Source: JALEFZ01 sp964564415 (GTDB lineage Bacteria > Bacteroidota > Bacteroidia > J057). Taken from it: a stretch of DNA of 64,000 bases. How positions within the stretch are numbered: the stretch's first letter is position 1; each line of letters opens with the position of its first letter. This document shows, one piece after another, positions 8,767-18,900 of the stretch. The DNA lies in NCBI GenBank assembly GCA_964564415.1, contig CAZMAV010000008.1, forward strand, positions 62,001 to 126,000, written 5' to 3'. A model generated the notes under the pieces. That model worked only from the letters and a program-made list of their open reading frames with translations, made no database searches and was not told the origin of the DNA. The translations under genes and the position numbers were made by a program.

Positions 8767-10608
8767 TTATTTTCTGAACATCCCCGAACCAAGGATATTG
8801 TCTTCTCCTCTCCAGTCGGGTCTCCAGAACAGGGTGGCATCATGCTCCCCTTCTTTGTCGATATCGTGGACACCTGCATTGATGCGCAGGTGCTTCCAAT
8901 TCTCTCCCTGCATAGCTTTTACGTAGGCGATGGGAAGGGCTGCTTCGATGGTGTAGCCTTTGTCGCTGATCTGACAGGCCACTTTGATTCCCTCGGGTAA
9001 GTTGTTTTCTCTGAACAACTTGGCGCTTCCGTCGGGGGAGGGAGCTACGGCCAGTATCGTCCAGTCTCTGAAGTAGCGGCCTACTTCTCCATTCATGAGC
9101 TTATCCAAGGGTCGGGCATCTACCTGAATAAAGGCAGCATCCTGAGAGTAAAGGTTTCCAGTCTCTGAAAGGCGCATTTCGTCGTCCACAACCTTCATGG
9201 CCATGTAGACATAATCATCATCGTAGGCGATGTCAAAATCGAAGGAGGCATCTTTTTTTCCGCTATGAGAAAAGGGATCGGCATCTACAAAGGGCTTTTC
9301 CACTTTGTAGTTCAAGCCTGACCATTCCCCTAAAGATCCGTCAATGGTGTAGGGCTTAACACTGTAGGATAGGCCCATGAAATCGATAGGCGCCAGGTTG
9401 ATTTCCTTTTCCCAAGAAAGCTCAGGGGCATTTTCCATGGCATAGGTGTATTCGATTTCAACCTCCAGGACTTCCAGGGTCGAGGCCTGAAGGGCTTTGT
9501 CTGTCTTAACGGGAATGCTAAGCTTTCTGACGGAATTTGGGGGGATCTCTATTTCTTCGGGGGCCTTGGCGATGAAGAGTTTGTCGTGGGCAGCCACTTC
9601 AAGCTCGACTTCGAGGGGAATATCGGCAGGATTGTCGAAGCGGAAGACCAATTCTCCTCCTTCAAACAAGCCATCCTTGGCCATCAAAGGGGTAATTTCG
9701 AGAATATCTACCTGGGTCAATTCCCGGTTGCGCTTCAGGAGTGCTTCTGTCTGCACATTTTCATCCCAAATTCCATCCAGCAAGAGATTTGCCATGATGG
9801 GTCCATTGTCGGTCATGGTAATCCAAACCACGTGGTCGAATTCCCCAAAGGCTGGTCCTCTCAAACCCGATCCTCCACCTGTCGTCGCCAGGATAAAGTA
9901 CTTGCTGTCGTTGCGCTCGTACCTCACATAGCGGTGTCTGTGTCCTACATAGACCGTATGTTTGCGGTCCTTGAGCAGTTCTTCTACATCTTCCCACATA
10001 CCACTGTCTTCCTGGTCCCAAAGGGGCTGGTGCATAAAAACCAGGGTCCACTTTACATCTTGGTTATCCGCCAGGGTCTCTTTGATGTAGTCGTATTGAG
10101 GCTGGTCAATGTAGCCGCGCCCGGCACCTCTTTTCCTTTCCTCTGAATTAAGGCAGAGAAAGAGCACATCTTTGTATTGGAAGTGATAATAATCTTTTCC
10201 GAAACGCTCCTTCCATTTTTTGGCCATGACATCATTGATATAATCATGGTTTCCAGGAACATAGAAAAAAGGCACTTCGAGTTTGTCGATAAAGCCGGTA
10301 AACTCTTCCCACTCCCTGTCAATGCGGGCTTCATCTTCGGTATATCCTTCGATGAGATCGCCTACGCTCATGACAAACTCGGGTTGGAGGAGATTGAGCT
10401 TGTCGATGGCGATGGGAAATACTCCGGGGCGGTGACCTCCGGTCCTGTCAGATACGATAGCAAACTGAAAGGTGGAAGCCTCATTGTTGACATCGAGGTT
10501 GCTCCAGGGATGGACTTCTCCTTCGGTGTCTATGATGATGCGGGCGGGTTGCTGAGCCACGGTCACCAGGGAGAGTAAACAGAATAAAGGCAAGAAAATC
10601 TTCTTCAT
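8767..10608 (-). CDS. Secreted metallophosphoesterase fused to a CBM9-like domain
   Basis: A 613-residue protein with a signal peptide (MKKIFLPLFCLLSLVTVAQ). The calcineurin-like phosphoesterase signature runs through residues about 45-280: VSDRTG, VGDLIEGYT, PGNHDY, MHQPLW and VGHRHRY provide the two-metal ligands. A linker with a beta-sandwich (about 290-410) follows. Residues about 425-610 resemble a family-9 carbohydrate-binding module (YTIDGSLGEWSGL, DFDIAYDDDYVYMAMKVVDDE, WRPDWRGEDN). The combination suggests phosphate release from a polysaccharide- or envelope-bound substrate outside the cytoplasm, but the substrate is not determined. No T9SS tail is present, so the protein probably stays periplasmic or is surface-bound in another way. 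Confidence 0.85.
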   Translation of the reverse strand: MKKIFLPLFCLLSLVTVAQQPARIIIDTEGEVHPWSNLDVNNEASTFQFAIVSDRTGGHRPGVFPIAIDKLNLLQPEFVMSVGDLIEGYTEDEARIDREWEEFTGFIDKLEVPFFYVPGNHDYINDVMAKKWKERFGKDYYHFQYKDVLFLCLNSEERKRGAGRGYIDQPQYDYIKETLADNQDVKWTLVFMHQPLWDQEDSGMWEDVEELLKDRKHTVYVGHRHRYVRYERNDSKYFILATTGGGSGLRGPAFGEFDHVVWITMTDNGPIMANLLLDGIWDENVQTEALLKRNRELTQVDILEITPLMAKDGLFEGGELVFRFDNPADIPLEVELEVAAHDKLFIAKAPEEIEIPPNSVRKLSIPVKTDKALQASTLEVLEVEIEYTYAMENAPELSWEKEINLAPIDFMGLSYSVKPYTIDGSLGEWSGLNYKVEKPFVDADPFSHSGKKDASFDFDIAYDDDYVYMAMKVVDDEMRLSETGNLYSQDAAFIQVDARPLDKLMNGEVGRYFRDWTILAVAPSPDGSAKLFRENNLPEGIKVACQISDKGYTIEAALPIAYVKAMQGENWKHLRINAGVHDIDKEGEHDATLFWRPDWRGEDNILGSGMFRK

Positions 10609-10714
10609 AGCATTAAATGGTTAGATGATTCCAAGCACTTTTTTTCCGTAAATTAGATATTAAGCTGAGGTCAATAAATTGGTGAGCTAGAAGGGTATGG
10701 AGAAAAAGAGGCCT

Positions 10715-11254
10715 TTAGCGACAATTGTATTTATCCTGAATAAAGCCAATCAGGTTTTCGACCTTTTCAGTCTTGCCTTCTTGGAGGTATAGGGACATAA
10801 GACCTTCGAGGAGGAGGGAAAAAAAGAGGGTTTCTTGTTCGGGAGAGGAGTAGGACAATTTAGAAAATGCCTCAAAGGCCTTTGGGTTGAGCTGCTCCAT
10901 GGCCTCTCCGGTATGGATGGATTTCTTGAGAGCAGGGTCTAGCCACTTGATGGCATATTGCAGCCGCCAAAAATCAGGAGCCGCATCGACTACCCTGATG
11001 GGCAACTCAATAAATTTCCTGAGGATTTCCTTTGGATCTCTTTCGTCGAGCAAGGAAGGGGAGAGTTTAGCCAACCTTGCACTGCCCGCTTCGAATATCT
11101 CCCTGAGAAGGCCCTCTTTATTTTCAAAGTGCTTGAATATTAATCCTTCAGAAACACCTGCCTGTACGGCTATCTGACGGGTAGGGGTTCCGTGGTAGCC
11201 TTGTTCCGCAAAAAGCTTCAGACCTGCATCCAATATCGCTTCTTTTCTGTCCAT
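10715..11254 (-). CDS. TetR/AcrR family transcriptional regulator
   Basis: A 179-residue regulator with the standard N-terminal helix-turn-helix: RKEAILDAGLKLFAEQGYHGTPTRQIAVQAGVSEGLIFKHFENKEGLL. The remainder is the helical ligand-binding and dimer domain, too divergent to name a ligand. The reading frame extends to a TTG at 11275, but the ATG at 11254 gives the normal start. A paired inverted repeat lies just upstream of it. No exporter or enzyme gene is divergently placed, so the target may be the gene itself or something elsewhere. Confidence 0.9.
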   Translation of the reverse strand: MDRKEAILDAGLKLFAEQGYHGTPTRQIAVQAGVSEGLIFKHFENKEGLLREIFEAGSARLAKLSPSLLDERDPKEILRKFIELPIRVVDAAPDFWRLQYAIKWLDPALKKSIHTGEAMEQLNPKAFEAFSKLSYSSPEQETLFFSLLLEGLMSLYLQEGKTEKVENLIGFIQDKYNCR

Positions 11255-11260
11255 AAGTGA

Positions 11261-11280
11261 GTAAATGCTTACCAATTTAC
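11261..11280. promoter_or_regulatory. Candidate TetR autoregulatory operator
   Basis: GTAAATGCTTACCAATTTAC starts 7 bases upstream of the TetR start codon. It holds an inverted pair GTAAAT/ATTTAC separated by 8 bases and a nested GTAA-ATGC-TTAC. Position and symmetry fit autorepression, but binding is inferred. Confidence 0.4.
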
Positions 11281-11324
11281 GCCTAATGGGACAAACTGTT
11301 TGGTCAGCGCAAGAATATTCTAAA

Positions 11325-11358
11325 AAAGGAGGGGAAATGGTTATAGAACCACTTCCCC
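11325..11358 (-). terminator. Terminator of the 1413-residue secreted protein gene
   Basis: Read on the minus strand, GGGGAA...TGG pairs with CCA...TTCCCC (11331-11340 with 11349-11358) and is followed by CCTTTTTT. It lies just past the stop codon at 11382. Confidence 0.75.
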
Positions 11359-11381
11359 TCTCATATTTTCTTCAAAAATTT

Positions 11382-14300
11382 CTACCTCACATTCAATTTT
11401 TTGACCAGGGTTTTGCCTCCTATGATTTGGATGTGGAGGATATAGTTACCGGCGGCCAAGTGTCCTAAGGAAAGTTGCCTTTGTTCAAAGGACTGGTTCA
11501 TGCGAATCATACGCTCTTCCAACATTCTTCCGTTTAAGTCGAAGAGTTTGATCTTTAGGTCTTTGGCCTGGTCCATTTGGAGATCTAGGGTCAGGGATCG
11601 AGATCTGTCAAGGGGATTGGGATAAATTGACACATGGCTCCCGTCCATTTCTACCATTCGAATGTTGGAGTAAGAATAAGAACCATCCAGGTCTACCATC
11701 TTGAGGCGATAATAGTTTTCGCCTATAAATGGATTTTCATCCAACCAACCGTATTCAAATCCTCGCGATCTGTTGCCCTGGACTTCTACCTTTCCAATTT
11801 TATTGAAATTCTGGCCATCCCGGCTTCGTTGAATCTCGAAGTGTGAAGCATCTTCTTCCAACTCTGTAATCCAGTCTAGTTGAACCTGGGGTCCTTTGGC
11901 TTCGGCATAAAAGCCTGACAGTTCGATAGGGAATGAAGAAGAATTAGCTGGGTAGAGGAAGATTCCGGGTATCACCTCCCTATCCATACTGGAGGATGAC
12001 CACTCCAAGATGGCCCTTGCGTAGACTCGGTTTTCGTAGTATTCTACCCTGATAGGTACTTTTTGCCAGGCTTGAAGACTGATCTTACCCTGGGCTGCTG
12101 TGGACCCCTGGTCCTGCCAGTTGTCAATGATCAACTGATTATTGACATATACCCTTACTCCATCATCAGAGATGGCATAAAAATCAACCATTTCACTGAC
12201 AGGAGATTCCAGGAAGCCTTCCCAGACGACAGCAAAGGTATTGAGCTCCATGGTGGATAAGGGGGCACCTGATCCCCAGCGAAAATCAATCTTATCGTCG
12301 ATTCTGTAGCTTTTTACCTGGGTCATTTCCTTATCATCGAAATAGGTTCCCAGAAGTCCGGTACCGCTTGCCGCTTGGGCGGGGGTAATCCAAAAACTAC
12401 GTTCTACCGCAGGTGCTTCAAAGAAATTATTGTTGCCTGATTGGGTGGCACGAATGACCACCTCTCCTTCAGCATTTGAGGGTATATCAATCGTTCCACC
12501 ATTGATGCTTCCCGGCCCCCTGACTACCTGAAAAGAAAGTGGCAAACCAGAACTTGCACTTGCATTAAGTGGGATACTCTGAATACTTCCCTGACTGGTT
12601 TGCTTGGGGATAGGCTGAAAACTGATTTTTTGCCCGTACTTGATATTGCTTCTAACAATTGAAAAATCCCACTCAAAGCCATCACAATTATCATTAGTAT
12701 TTTTGGGTCCAAGGGCAACATAGATTTTATCTCCGGCGTTGAGGCTTCCCAGGCTCATGTCGAAGTTCAAGCCGCCGCCATTGGCAAAAGTAGAGCTTTG
12801 GATAAGGTTATTGTTGATGTAGACGTGTAATTCGGCTCCGTCTCCACAGCTGGTGTTGGCATCAATGACCTGTGTATTTTCCAGTTGGTAATCTCCACCG
12901 GTAGGGACTGTAAAACCTGCGATCACAAATCGAGATTGGGCTTGCCCCTGATTAAGAGACCTGCCGGGATGGCCACCATTAGCTGCCAGGTTTGCCCATG
13001 CGGTACTTGCATCAGGCATTCCATTATTGATCCCATCACCATCGTAGTAGGTTCCGTTCCAAGCCAAAGGAGCATAATTGGCGTCATTGCCCATGGCTCC
13101 ACCTCCATTCCAGAGGTACTCCCACCCATTGGCGGTAGGTCCACCAAAGTCATCTTGGTAGTCAGCCACCGTCTGGGACACAGCGCCCGAACCATCTGGA
13201 CTAAGGCTTTGAATATATGCCCTGATCAATTCTACACCAGCAGTATCCCTTAGATTTTTGGCAAGTGGAGGCATTGCCACATCGTCGTGGACGGCCTTCA
13301 TGCGCTGGTAGATCAAAGAGTTTTCAAGATCTCCCGGGACAATGGTTTTGGGATCGAAGGCCCCAAATTTATTAAAAACAGGGCCATAAATAATATTTTG
13401 CTCTTCCAGGGGTGTACTCATCCGTGCATCAAAATATGCTGAAATAGAGTTATTGGGTCGGTGGCAGTAGCCGCAGTTGACATCGAGGTAAGTTCTAGCC
13501 CTATCTTCCAGGCTGGCCGAAGCATCGTCCTTGGCACGAGCAATCATTAGGGAAGAAAGGTTGTTGGTATCTGGAGGGGTATCGAAGACCTGCAAATGAG
13601 ACAATGTCTTGAGCTGATTAGCCATACGCCCGGTCTGGTGATAAGAGATATCCATATTCAACTGTCGGGTACTGGGTCCCAGGGCGCTTTTTGTTCCATT
13701 GTTGTGGCAGGCAAGGCACTCCTGCCGGCTGGGATAATACCATTGAACTTCTCTCGGACCGTTGAGGGCAGTTTGAATTTGAAGGGTATCGTAGCGGCCT
13801 ACCGTTAAGAGTTCGGCATCAGACCCATCTTCTCTCCATCGGTAGGTAATCCCATAAAAGACATCGTCCGTTCCCCTTACCATCAGTCGGGTTTCTAACT
13901 TTCTGGTGAGAGAAGCATTGGTTTCATCTATTTCAAGGTCAAAGTGCTTGACCAGTACAGCACCTACAGGAAATTCCCAATCTTCATTTTCATCGTAGAC
14001 TATCTGCTCCGAAGGGGTATCATGTGTACCATCATTAGGGATGACCATCCATCGTTTTTTCAGGGCATCATCTGACCAGAAAGGCTCGATCATATTGTAG
14101 GGTATCATATAATCCTGTGGGCTCAGGTTACTGAGATCGGAAAATATATCCAGTTGACTTAGCAAAGCCGGAGGTTCATTAGAGGAAACAGCTGCTCTGA
14201 GCCGGTAGATTTTACCCCCATTAAGATTGGTACCAAATAATTTAAGTATATAAATTTCACCTGTAGAATCTGTTGCAAAAGAAGAAATACCCGATTTCCC

Positions 14301-15623
14301 CCCCTGACCAAAGGCTGGTACTGTAGCGAGGAAGGTCTTTGGATTCACTCCCAAAGTGTCATTGGCATCTATCATCCAAATCCTCCTTTGAGTATGGTCT
14401 CCAAATATGTATCTCCCCTGCAATTCAGGCCACATGTTACCTCTGTAGACAAAGCCACCGATGACAGAAGTACCATCGGACCTGGGATAGTCTAGGACTG
14501 GGGGAAGATCATAGCCAATGAGGTTGGTGGGCTTGGACCTTTGCCCGGCCAAATTCCCTTCCATGTAAGGCCACTGCATGTTGGCTCCTTTTTCGGCTAG
14601 GGTTATTTCTTCCCGGCTTCCCTGACCAATGTCGCCGATCCATATATTTTTAGTCTGAGGGTCGTAGTTCATCCTATGGGGACTTCTAAGCCCCAAAGCC
14701 CAAAACTCTCCGAGGGTATCTCCAGATCGGTCGTTCCAGGGATTGTCTCTAGGGATCATATATCCCTGCGAAAAGCTCCCAGGCCAGCCGCTGGGAGGTG
14801 TAGCGGGATTTTGGGGCTGACGAATGACAGGGTCCGAGCGACTTGTATCGTTGTCTACATCTATGCGAAAGACACCACCCAAGAGTCCTTCATTCATTTT
14901 CTGAGAGCTGTTGTAGGTATCGTTGGCACCTCCTTCATCTCCTATACATAGGTAAAGAAATCCGTCTTCATCAAAAAACATCCCACCACCATTGTGCCAG
15001 TCATGACGATCATACTGTTGAATCATGACAAACTCTGTACTGTCGTGAGATTTTAAGGTGTTGGGATCTACTGTAAAGCGAGACAGACGAAGATAAGCCC
15101 GGGGACGCTCCACCCCCTGCTCATAGGCAAAGCGGTAAAAAATGTAGATATAATTAGAATCCTGTGCCGGATTACCGGTCTGGTTGAACTTTGGATGGAA
15201 AATAGCTCCCAAGAGTCCGGCATCTCCTGCGGTATAGACCGAGTCTTCTATCACCAGCATGGTGTCCTTCGTAGAGGTAGAAAAATCTTTGTCAAAGGTC
15301 CATATGAATCCTTTCTTTCCGGCCATCATGAATTTGCGATGACCCGGAACCTCCCGCATTTCCAGGGGGTCCATAAATTCTAGGTTAGGAAAGGCCACCT
15401 CCGTGGTCCATGTGGAAATGGAGGATGGTGTGGTCGAAGGTAATGTTCCGTTTAGGAAAGGACCAATGGGGCTTGGAGCATCAATTCCACTTTGCAGAAT
15501 GCCTAAGGGAATGGCTGCTCCACATAAGAAAAGCATCGATAAAAGAACCAGAATTGGTTTTTTACCAAATAATGAGGCCCACCAACGGGGACGTGATTGA
15601 TTAGATTGCATGGGAATGGGCAT
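11382..15623 (-). CDS. Large secreted sugar dehydrogenase-like/dihaem cytochrome c/PA14 protein with T9SS sorting domain
   Basis: A 1413-residue multidomain protein. After an N-terminal hydrophobic signal (about residues 24-45), residues about 70-480 resemble a glucose/sorbosone dehydrogenase beta-propeller (GFIWTFDKD, DAGLLGAIFHPKF, GDEGGANDTYNSSQKMN, LGLRSPHRMNYDP, WIGDIGQG). Next, about 485-850 matches the pattern of HNE_0200-type secreted cytochromes, with two haem motifs: CLACH at 636-640 and CGYCH at 717-721. A beta-sandwich region follows (about 860-1010). Residues about 1105-1240 form a PA14-like domain (GLLGTYFDDKEM, ISDDGVRVYVNNQLIIDNW). The end (SIYPNPLDRSRSLTLDLQ ... NYILHIQIIGGKTLVKKLNVR) is a T9SS C-terminal domain. 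This suggests a surface-exposed sugar oxidase passing electrons to its own haems. Confidence 0.88.
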   Translation of the reverse strand: MPIPMQSNQSRPRWWASLFGKKPILVLLSMLFLCGAAIPLGILQSGIDAPSPIGPFLNGTLPSTTPSSISTWTTEVAFPNLEFMDPLEMREVPGHRKFMMAGKKGFIWTFDKDFSTSTKDTMLVIEDSVYTAGDAGLLGAIFHPKFNQTGNPAQDSNYIYIFYRFAYEQGVERPRAYLRLSRFTVDPNTLKSHDSTEFVMIQQYDRHDWHNGGGMFFDEDGFLYLCIGDEGGANDTYNSSQKMNEGLLGGVFRIDVDNDTSRSDPVIRQPQNPATPPSGWPGSFSQGYMIPRDNPWNDRSGDTLGEFWALGLRSPHRMNYDPQTKNIWIGDIGQGSREEITLAEKGANMQWPYMEGNLAGQRSKPTNLIGYDLPPVLDYPRSDGTSVIGGFVYRGNMWPELQGRYIFGDHTQRRIWMIDANDTLGVNPKTFLATVPAFGQGGKSGISSFATDSTGEIYILKLFGTNLNGGKIYRLRAAVSSNEPPALLSQLDIFSDLSNLSPQDYMIPYNMIEPFWSDDALKKRWMVIPNDGTHDTPSEQIVYDENEDWEFPVGAVLVKHFDLEIDETNASLTRKLETRLMVRGTDDVFYGITYRWREDGSDAELLTVGRYDTLQIQTALNGPREVQWYYPSRQECLACHNNGTKSALGPSTRQLNMDISYHQTGRMANQLKTLSHLQVFDTPPDTNNLSSLMIARAKDDASASLEDRARTYLDVNCGYCHRPNNSISAYFDARMSTPLEEQNIIYGPVFNKFGAFDPKTIVPGDLENSLIYQRMKAVHDDVAMPPLAKNLRDTAGVELIRAYIQSLSPDGSGAVSQTVADYQDDFGGPTANGWEYLWNGGGAMGNDANYAPLAWNGTYYDGDGINNGMPDASTAWANLAANGGHPGRSLNQGQAQSRFVIAGFTVPTGGDYQLENTQVIDANTSCGDGAELHVYINNNLIQSSTFANGGGLNFDMSLGSLNAGDKIYVALGPKNTNDNCDGFEWDFSIVRSNIKYGQKISFQPIPKQTSQGSIQSIPLNASASSGLPLSFQVVRGPGSINGGTIDIPSNAEGEVVIRATQSGNNNFFEAPAVERSFWITPAQAASGTGLLGTYFDDKEMTQVKSYRIDDKIDFRWGSGAPLSTMELNTFAVVWEGFLESPVSEMVDFYAISDDGVRVYVNNQLIIDNWQDQGSTAAQGKISLQAWQKVPIRVEYYENRVYARAILEWSSSSMDREVIPGIFLYPANSSSFPIELSGFYAEAKGPQVQLDWITELEEDASHFEIQRSRDGQNFNKIGKVEVQGNRSRGFEYGWLDENPFIGENYYRLKMVDLDGSYSYSNIRMVEMDGSHVSIYPNPLDRSRSLTLDLQMDQAKDLKIKLFDLNGRMLEERMIRMNQSFEQRQLSLGHLAAGNYILHIQIIGGKTLVKKLNVR

Positions 15624-15949
15624 TCAAGGTTACACTTTGGAGGACTGACCAACGGGGTAGGGTCGAACAGTCAAATACCTTTTATTATTTTATTGATTCA
15701 ACACATTTAAAGATAACACTATATTTTAAATAAATATCTTTCCAACCTGTAAAGTAGTGATTTTTCCTCCCGAAGTGCTAATACAGGCAACTAGATGGAT
15801 TCTGTTCTGTAGATTTTTTTTTATCCATCAATTTTCTAACACAAACGCCCGAGTAGCTTTCCTTACCCGGGCGTTCTTTTTCATTAAAATCTATAATTTC
15901 CTTACCCTTTCATCTTTTGATAACCATAGGCTAAGGGAATATTCATTTA
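15624..15949. other. Intergenic region between metH and the secreted dehydrogenase gene
   Basis: 326 bp holding the hairpin at 15844-15880 and, by position, the leftward promoter of the 1413-residue protein gene. It is AT-rich near 15660-15760. No other feature was seen. Confidence 0.5.
15844..15880. terminator. Hairpin downstream of metH, probable terminator
   Basis: AACGCCCG (15844-15851) pairs perfectly with CGGGCGTT (15868-15875). A good T-run follows on the plus strand, while the metH strand has only the broken tract TTTGTGTT. It lies about 75 bp past the metH stop. Confidence 0.6.
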
Positions 15950-18900
15950 TCAATAACTCAGGTTAGCAGTCATGAATCGCTCCATTTCTTTAACCGAGTA
16001 TCCCTTTCGTCGAGCCATATCCTCGATTTGCTCTTTGGTGACCTTCCCAATGCCAAAGTACTTAGCGTCCGGATGTCCGAGGTAGAGGCCACTGACCGAA
16101 GCCGTGGGGTACATGGCCAGGGAATCCGTGAGTCTTATTCCGGTTTGAGCTTCCACATCGAGAAGTTTCCAAAGGGTGATTTTCTCGGTATGGTCGGGAT
16201 TGGCAGGATAGCCTGGAGCAGGTCTAATACCTTGGTACCTCTCCCGAATCAAATCCTGATTAGAGAGATTCTCTGTTTTGGCATAGCCCCAGAATTCCGT
16301 CCTAACCCGCTGGTGCATGCGCTCGGCAAAGGCCTCCGCCAGTCGGTCTGCGAGGGCTTTGAGCAGGATGCTTTTGTAGTCGTCGAAATCAGCTTCAAAC
16401 TCGGCCAGCTTTTTTTCGATCCCTGCCCCTGTAGTTACGGCAAAGACTCCCACATGATCCTTGAGCCCACTGGCCTTGGGCGCTACATAATCCGCCATTG
16501 AAATACTGGGAGTGTTTTTCTTTTCGGCCTGCTGCCTAGGATTGAAGAATGTGGCCATGACCTCTCCTGCCGCATCATAGACTTCTATGTCGTCGTCATT
16601 GACGGTGTTGGCGGGAAACAGCCCGATAATGGCACGGGCTTTCAGCCATTGCTCGTCGATGATCTGCTTGAGCATGGCCTGGGCATCTTCAAACAACTTC
16701 TTGGCTTCGCTCCCCTTCTCCGGATGGTCCAGGATATCGGGATATTTGCCCTTGATCTCCCAGGTATAAAAGAAGGGGGTCCAGTCGATGTAGGGGATGA
16801 GTTCTTCGAGGGGATAATCATCAAAACGGTGGACTCCCGGCTTTTTGGGAGCGGGAGGTACGCCATTTTTCCAGTTGATCCTGAGCTTATTTTTTCTGGC
16901 ATCTGAAAGGCTAAGGTATTTTTTCTCGGACTGACGACGGGCATGGCCTTCCCTCATCCTGTCGTATTCATCATCTATCTTGGCGATGTACTGGGCCCTG
17001 ATCTCTTCGTCCTCCCCAATGAGGTGCTGAGCCACGGGAACAGCCTTGGAGGCATCCAGGACGTGAACCACTGGACCGGAGTACTTGGGGTGAATTTTGA
17101 CAGAAGTATGGATTCTGGAAGTTGTAGCCCCGCCAATCAAAAGGGGGAGATTCATGTTTCGCTTCTCCATTTCTTCTGCCACGAAGACCATCTCATCCAG
17201 AGAGGGCGTGATCAATCCTGAAAGACCTACCATGTCTACCTGGTTCTTTTCGGCCTCGTCCAGAATTTTCTCCAAGGGCACCATGACCCCAAGGTCGATG
17301 ACCTCGAAGTTGTTGCAAGCCATAACGACCCCTACGATATTTTTACCGATGTCATGGACATCTCCTTTTACTGTGGCCAGGAGTACCCTTCCGGCTGCCC
17401 TGCTTTCACCCCCTCCTTTTTCAGCTTCGATGTAGGGAGTTAGGTAGGCTACGGCCTTTTTCATCACCCTGGCAGATTTTACCACCTGGGGAAGAAACAT
17501 CTTGCCGGCCCCAAAGAGGTCTCCTACGATGTTCATTCCATCCATCAGGGGTCCTTCGATCACATGTAGGGGGCGATCTGCTTTGGCCCGGGCTTTCTCG
17601 GTATCTTCTTCTATGTACTTGACAATGCCATTGATCAGGGCGTGAGCCAGGCGTTCTTCTACAGGCTTTTCCCTCCATTCCAGGTTTACCACCCGCTTGG
17701 CACCAGACTGTTTTACACTATCGGCGAAATCCACCAGTGCTTCAGTAGCGCTGTCATTGCGGTTGAGCAGCACATCCTCTACCTTCTCGCGAAGTTCGGT
17801 AGGAATCTCTTCGTACACCTGGAGCATTCCTGCATTTACAATACCCATGTCCATGCCTGCCCGAATGGCGTGATACAAAAATACCGCATGGATGGCTTCC
17901 CGCACGTGGTTGTTTCCTCTAAAGGAAAAGGATACATTGGATACCCCACCGCTGACCATGGCCCCCGGCAGGTTTTCCTTGATCCAGCGAGTAGCATTGA
18001 TGAAGTCTACGGCGTAGTTGTTGTGCTCCTCAATGCCGGTGGCAACAGCAAAAATATTGGGATCGAAGATGATGTCCCAGGGCTTTATGCCTACCTCTTT
18101 GGTCAAAATGTTATAGGCACGGGCACATATTTCGATTTTTCTTTCAAAGGTATCTGCCTGTCCGTCCTCGTCAAAGGCCATGACCACTGCCGCGGCTCCG
18201 TATTTGCGAAGGAGATTGGCCTGCCGCTTAAACCCCTCTTCCCCTTCTTTCAATGAAATTGAATTGACGATGCCCTTGCCTTGTATGCATTTGAGTCCCG
18301 CTTCAATGACTTCAAATTTTGAAGAGTCAATCATAATGGGAACCCGTGCAATGTCGGGCTCTGCCGCGAGGAGGTTGAGGAATTTGACCATGGCCTCTTT
18401 GGAATCCAGCATGCCTTCATCCATGTTGATATCTATGATCTGGGCTCCTCCTTCTACTTGCTGCCTAGCGACAGACAGGGCTTCCTCATAATTTCCTTCC
18501 TTGATGAGGCGGGCAAATCGCTTAGAACCCGTTACATTGGTTCGCTCACCTATGTTGATGAAGTTGGTATTTTCATTGACCACCAAAGGTTCAAGGCCAG
18601 AGAGGCTGGGCTTATGGTCTTCTTCCGGGAGGACACGAGGGGGGTATTCGGAAGCGGCTTCTGCAATGGCCGCGACATGTTCAGGCGTAGAACCACAGCA
18701 GCCCCCTACGATGTTGACCAAGCCTTCTTCCAGAAAGGGGCGGATCAATTCGGCCATTTGCCCGGGAGACTGGTCGTATTCACCAAATTCATTGGGGAGA
18801 CCGGCATTGGGATAGGCAGAAACAGGAATATGAGCTACCCTGCCCAGGTCTTTTATATATTGGCGAAGTTGTTTGGCTCCCAGGGCGCAGTTGAGCCCAA

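Noticed and set aside
17642..18256. 204-codon plus-strand frame inside metH
   Set aside because: Antisense to the well-conserved cobalamin and pterin regions of metH, with no motif of its own.
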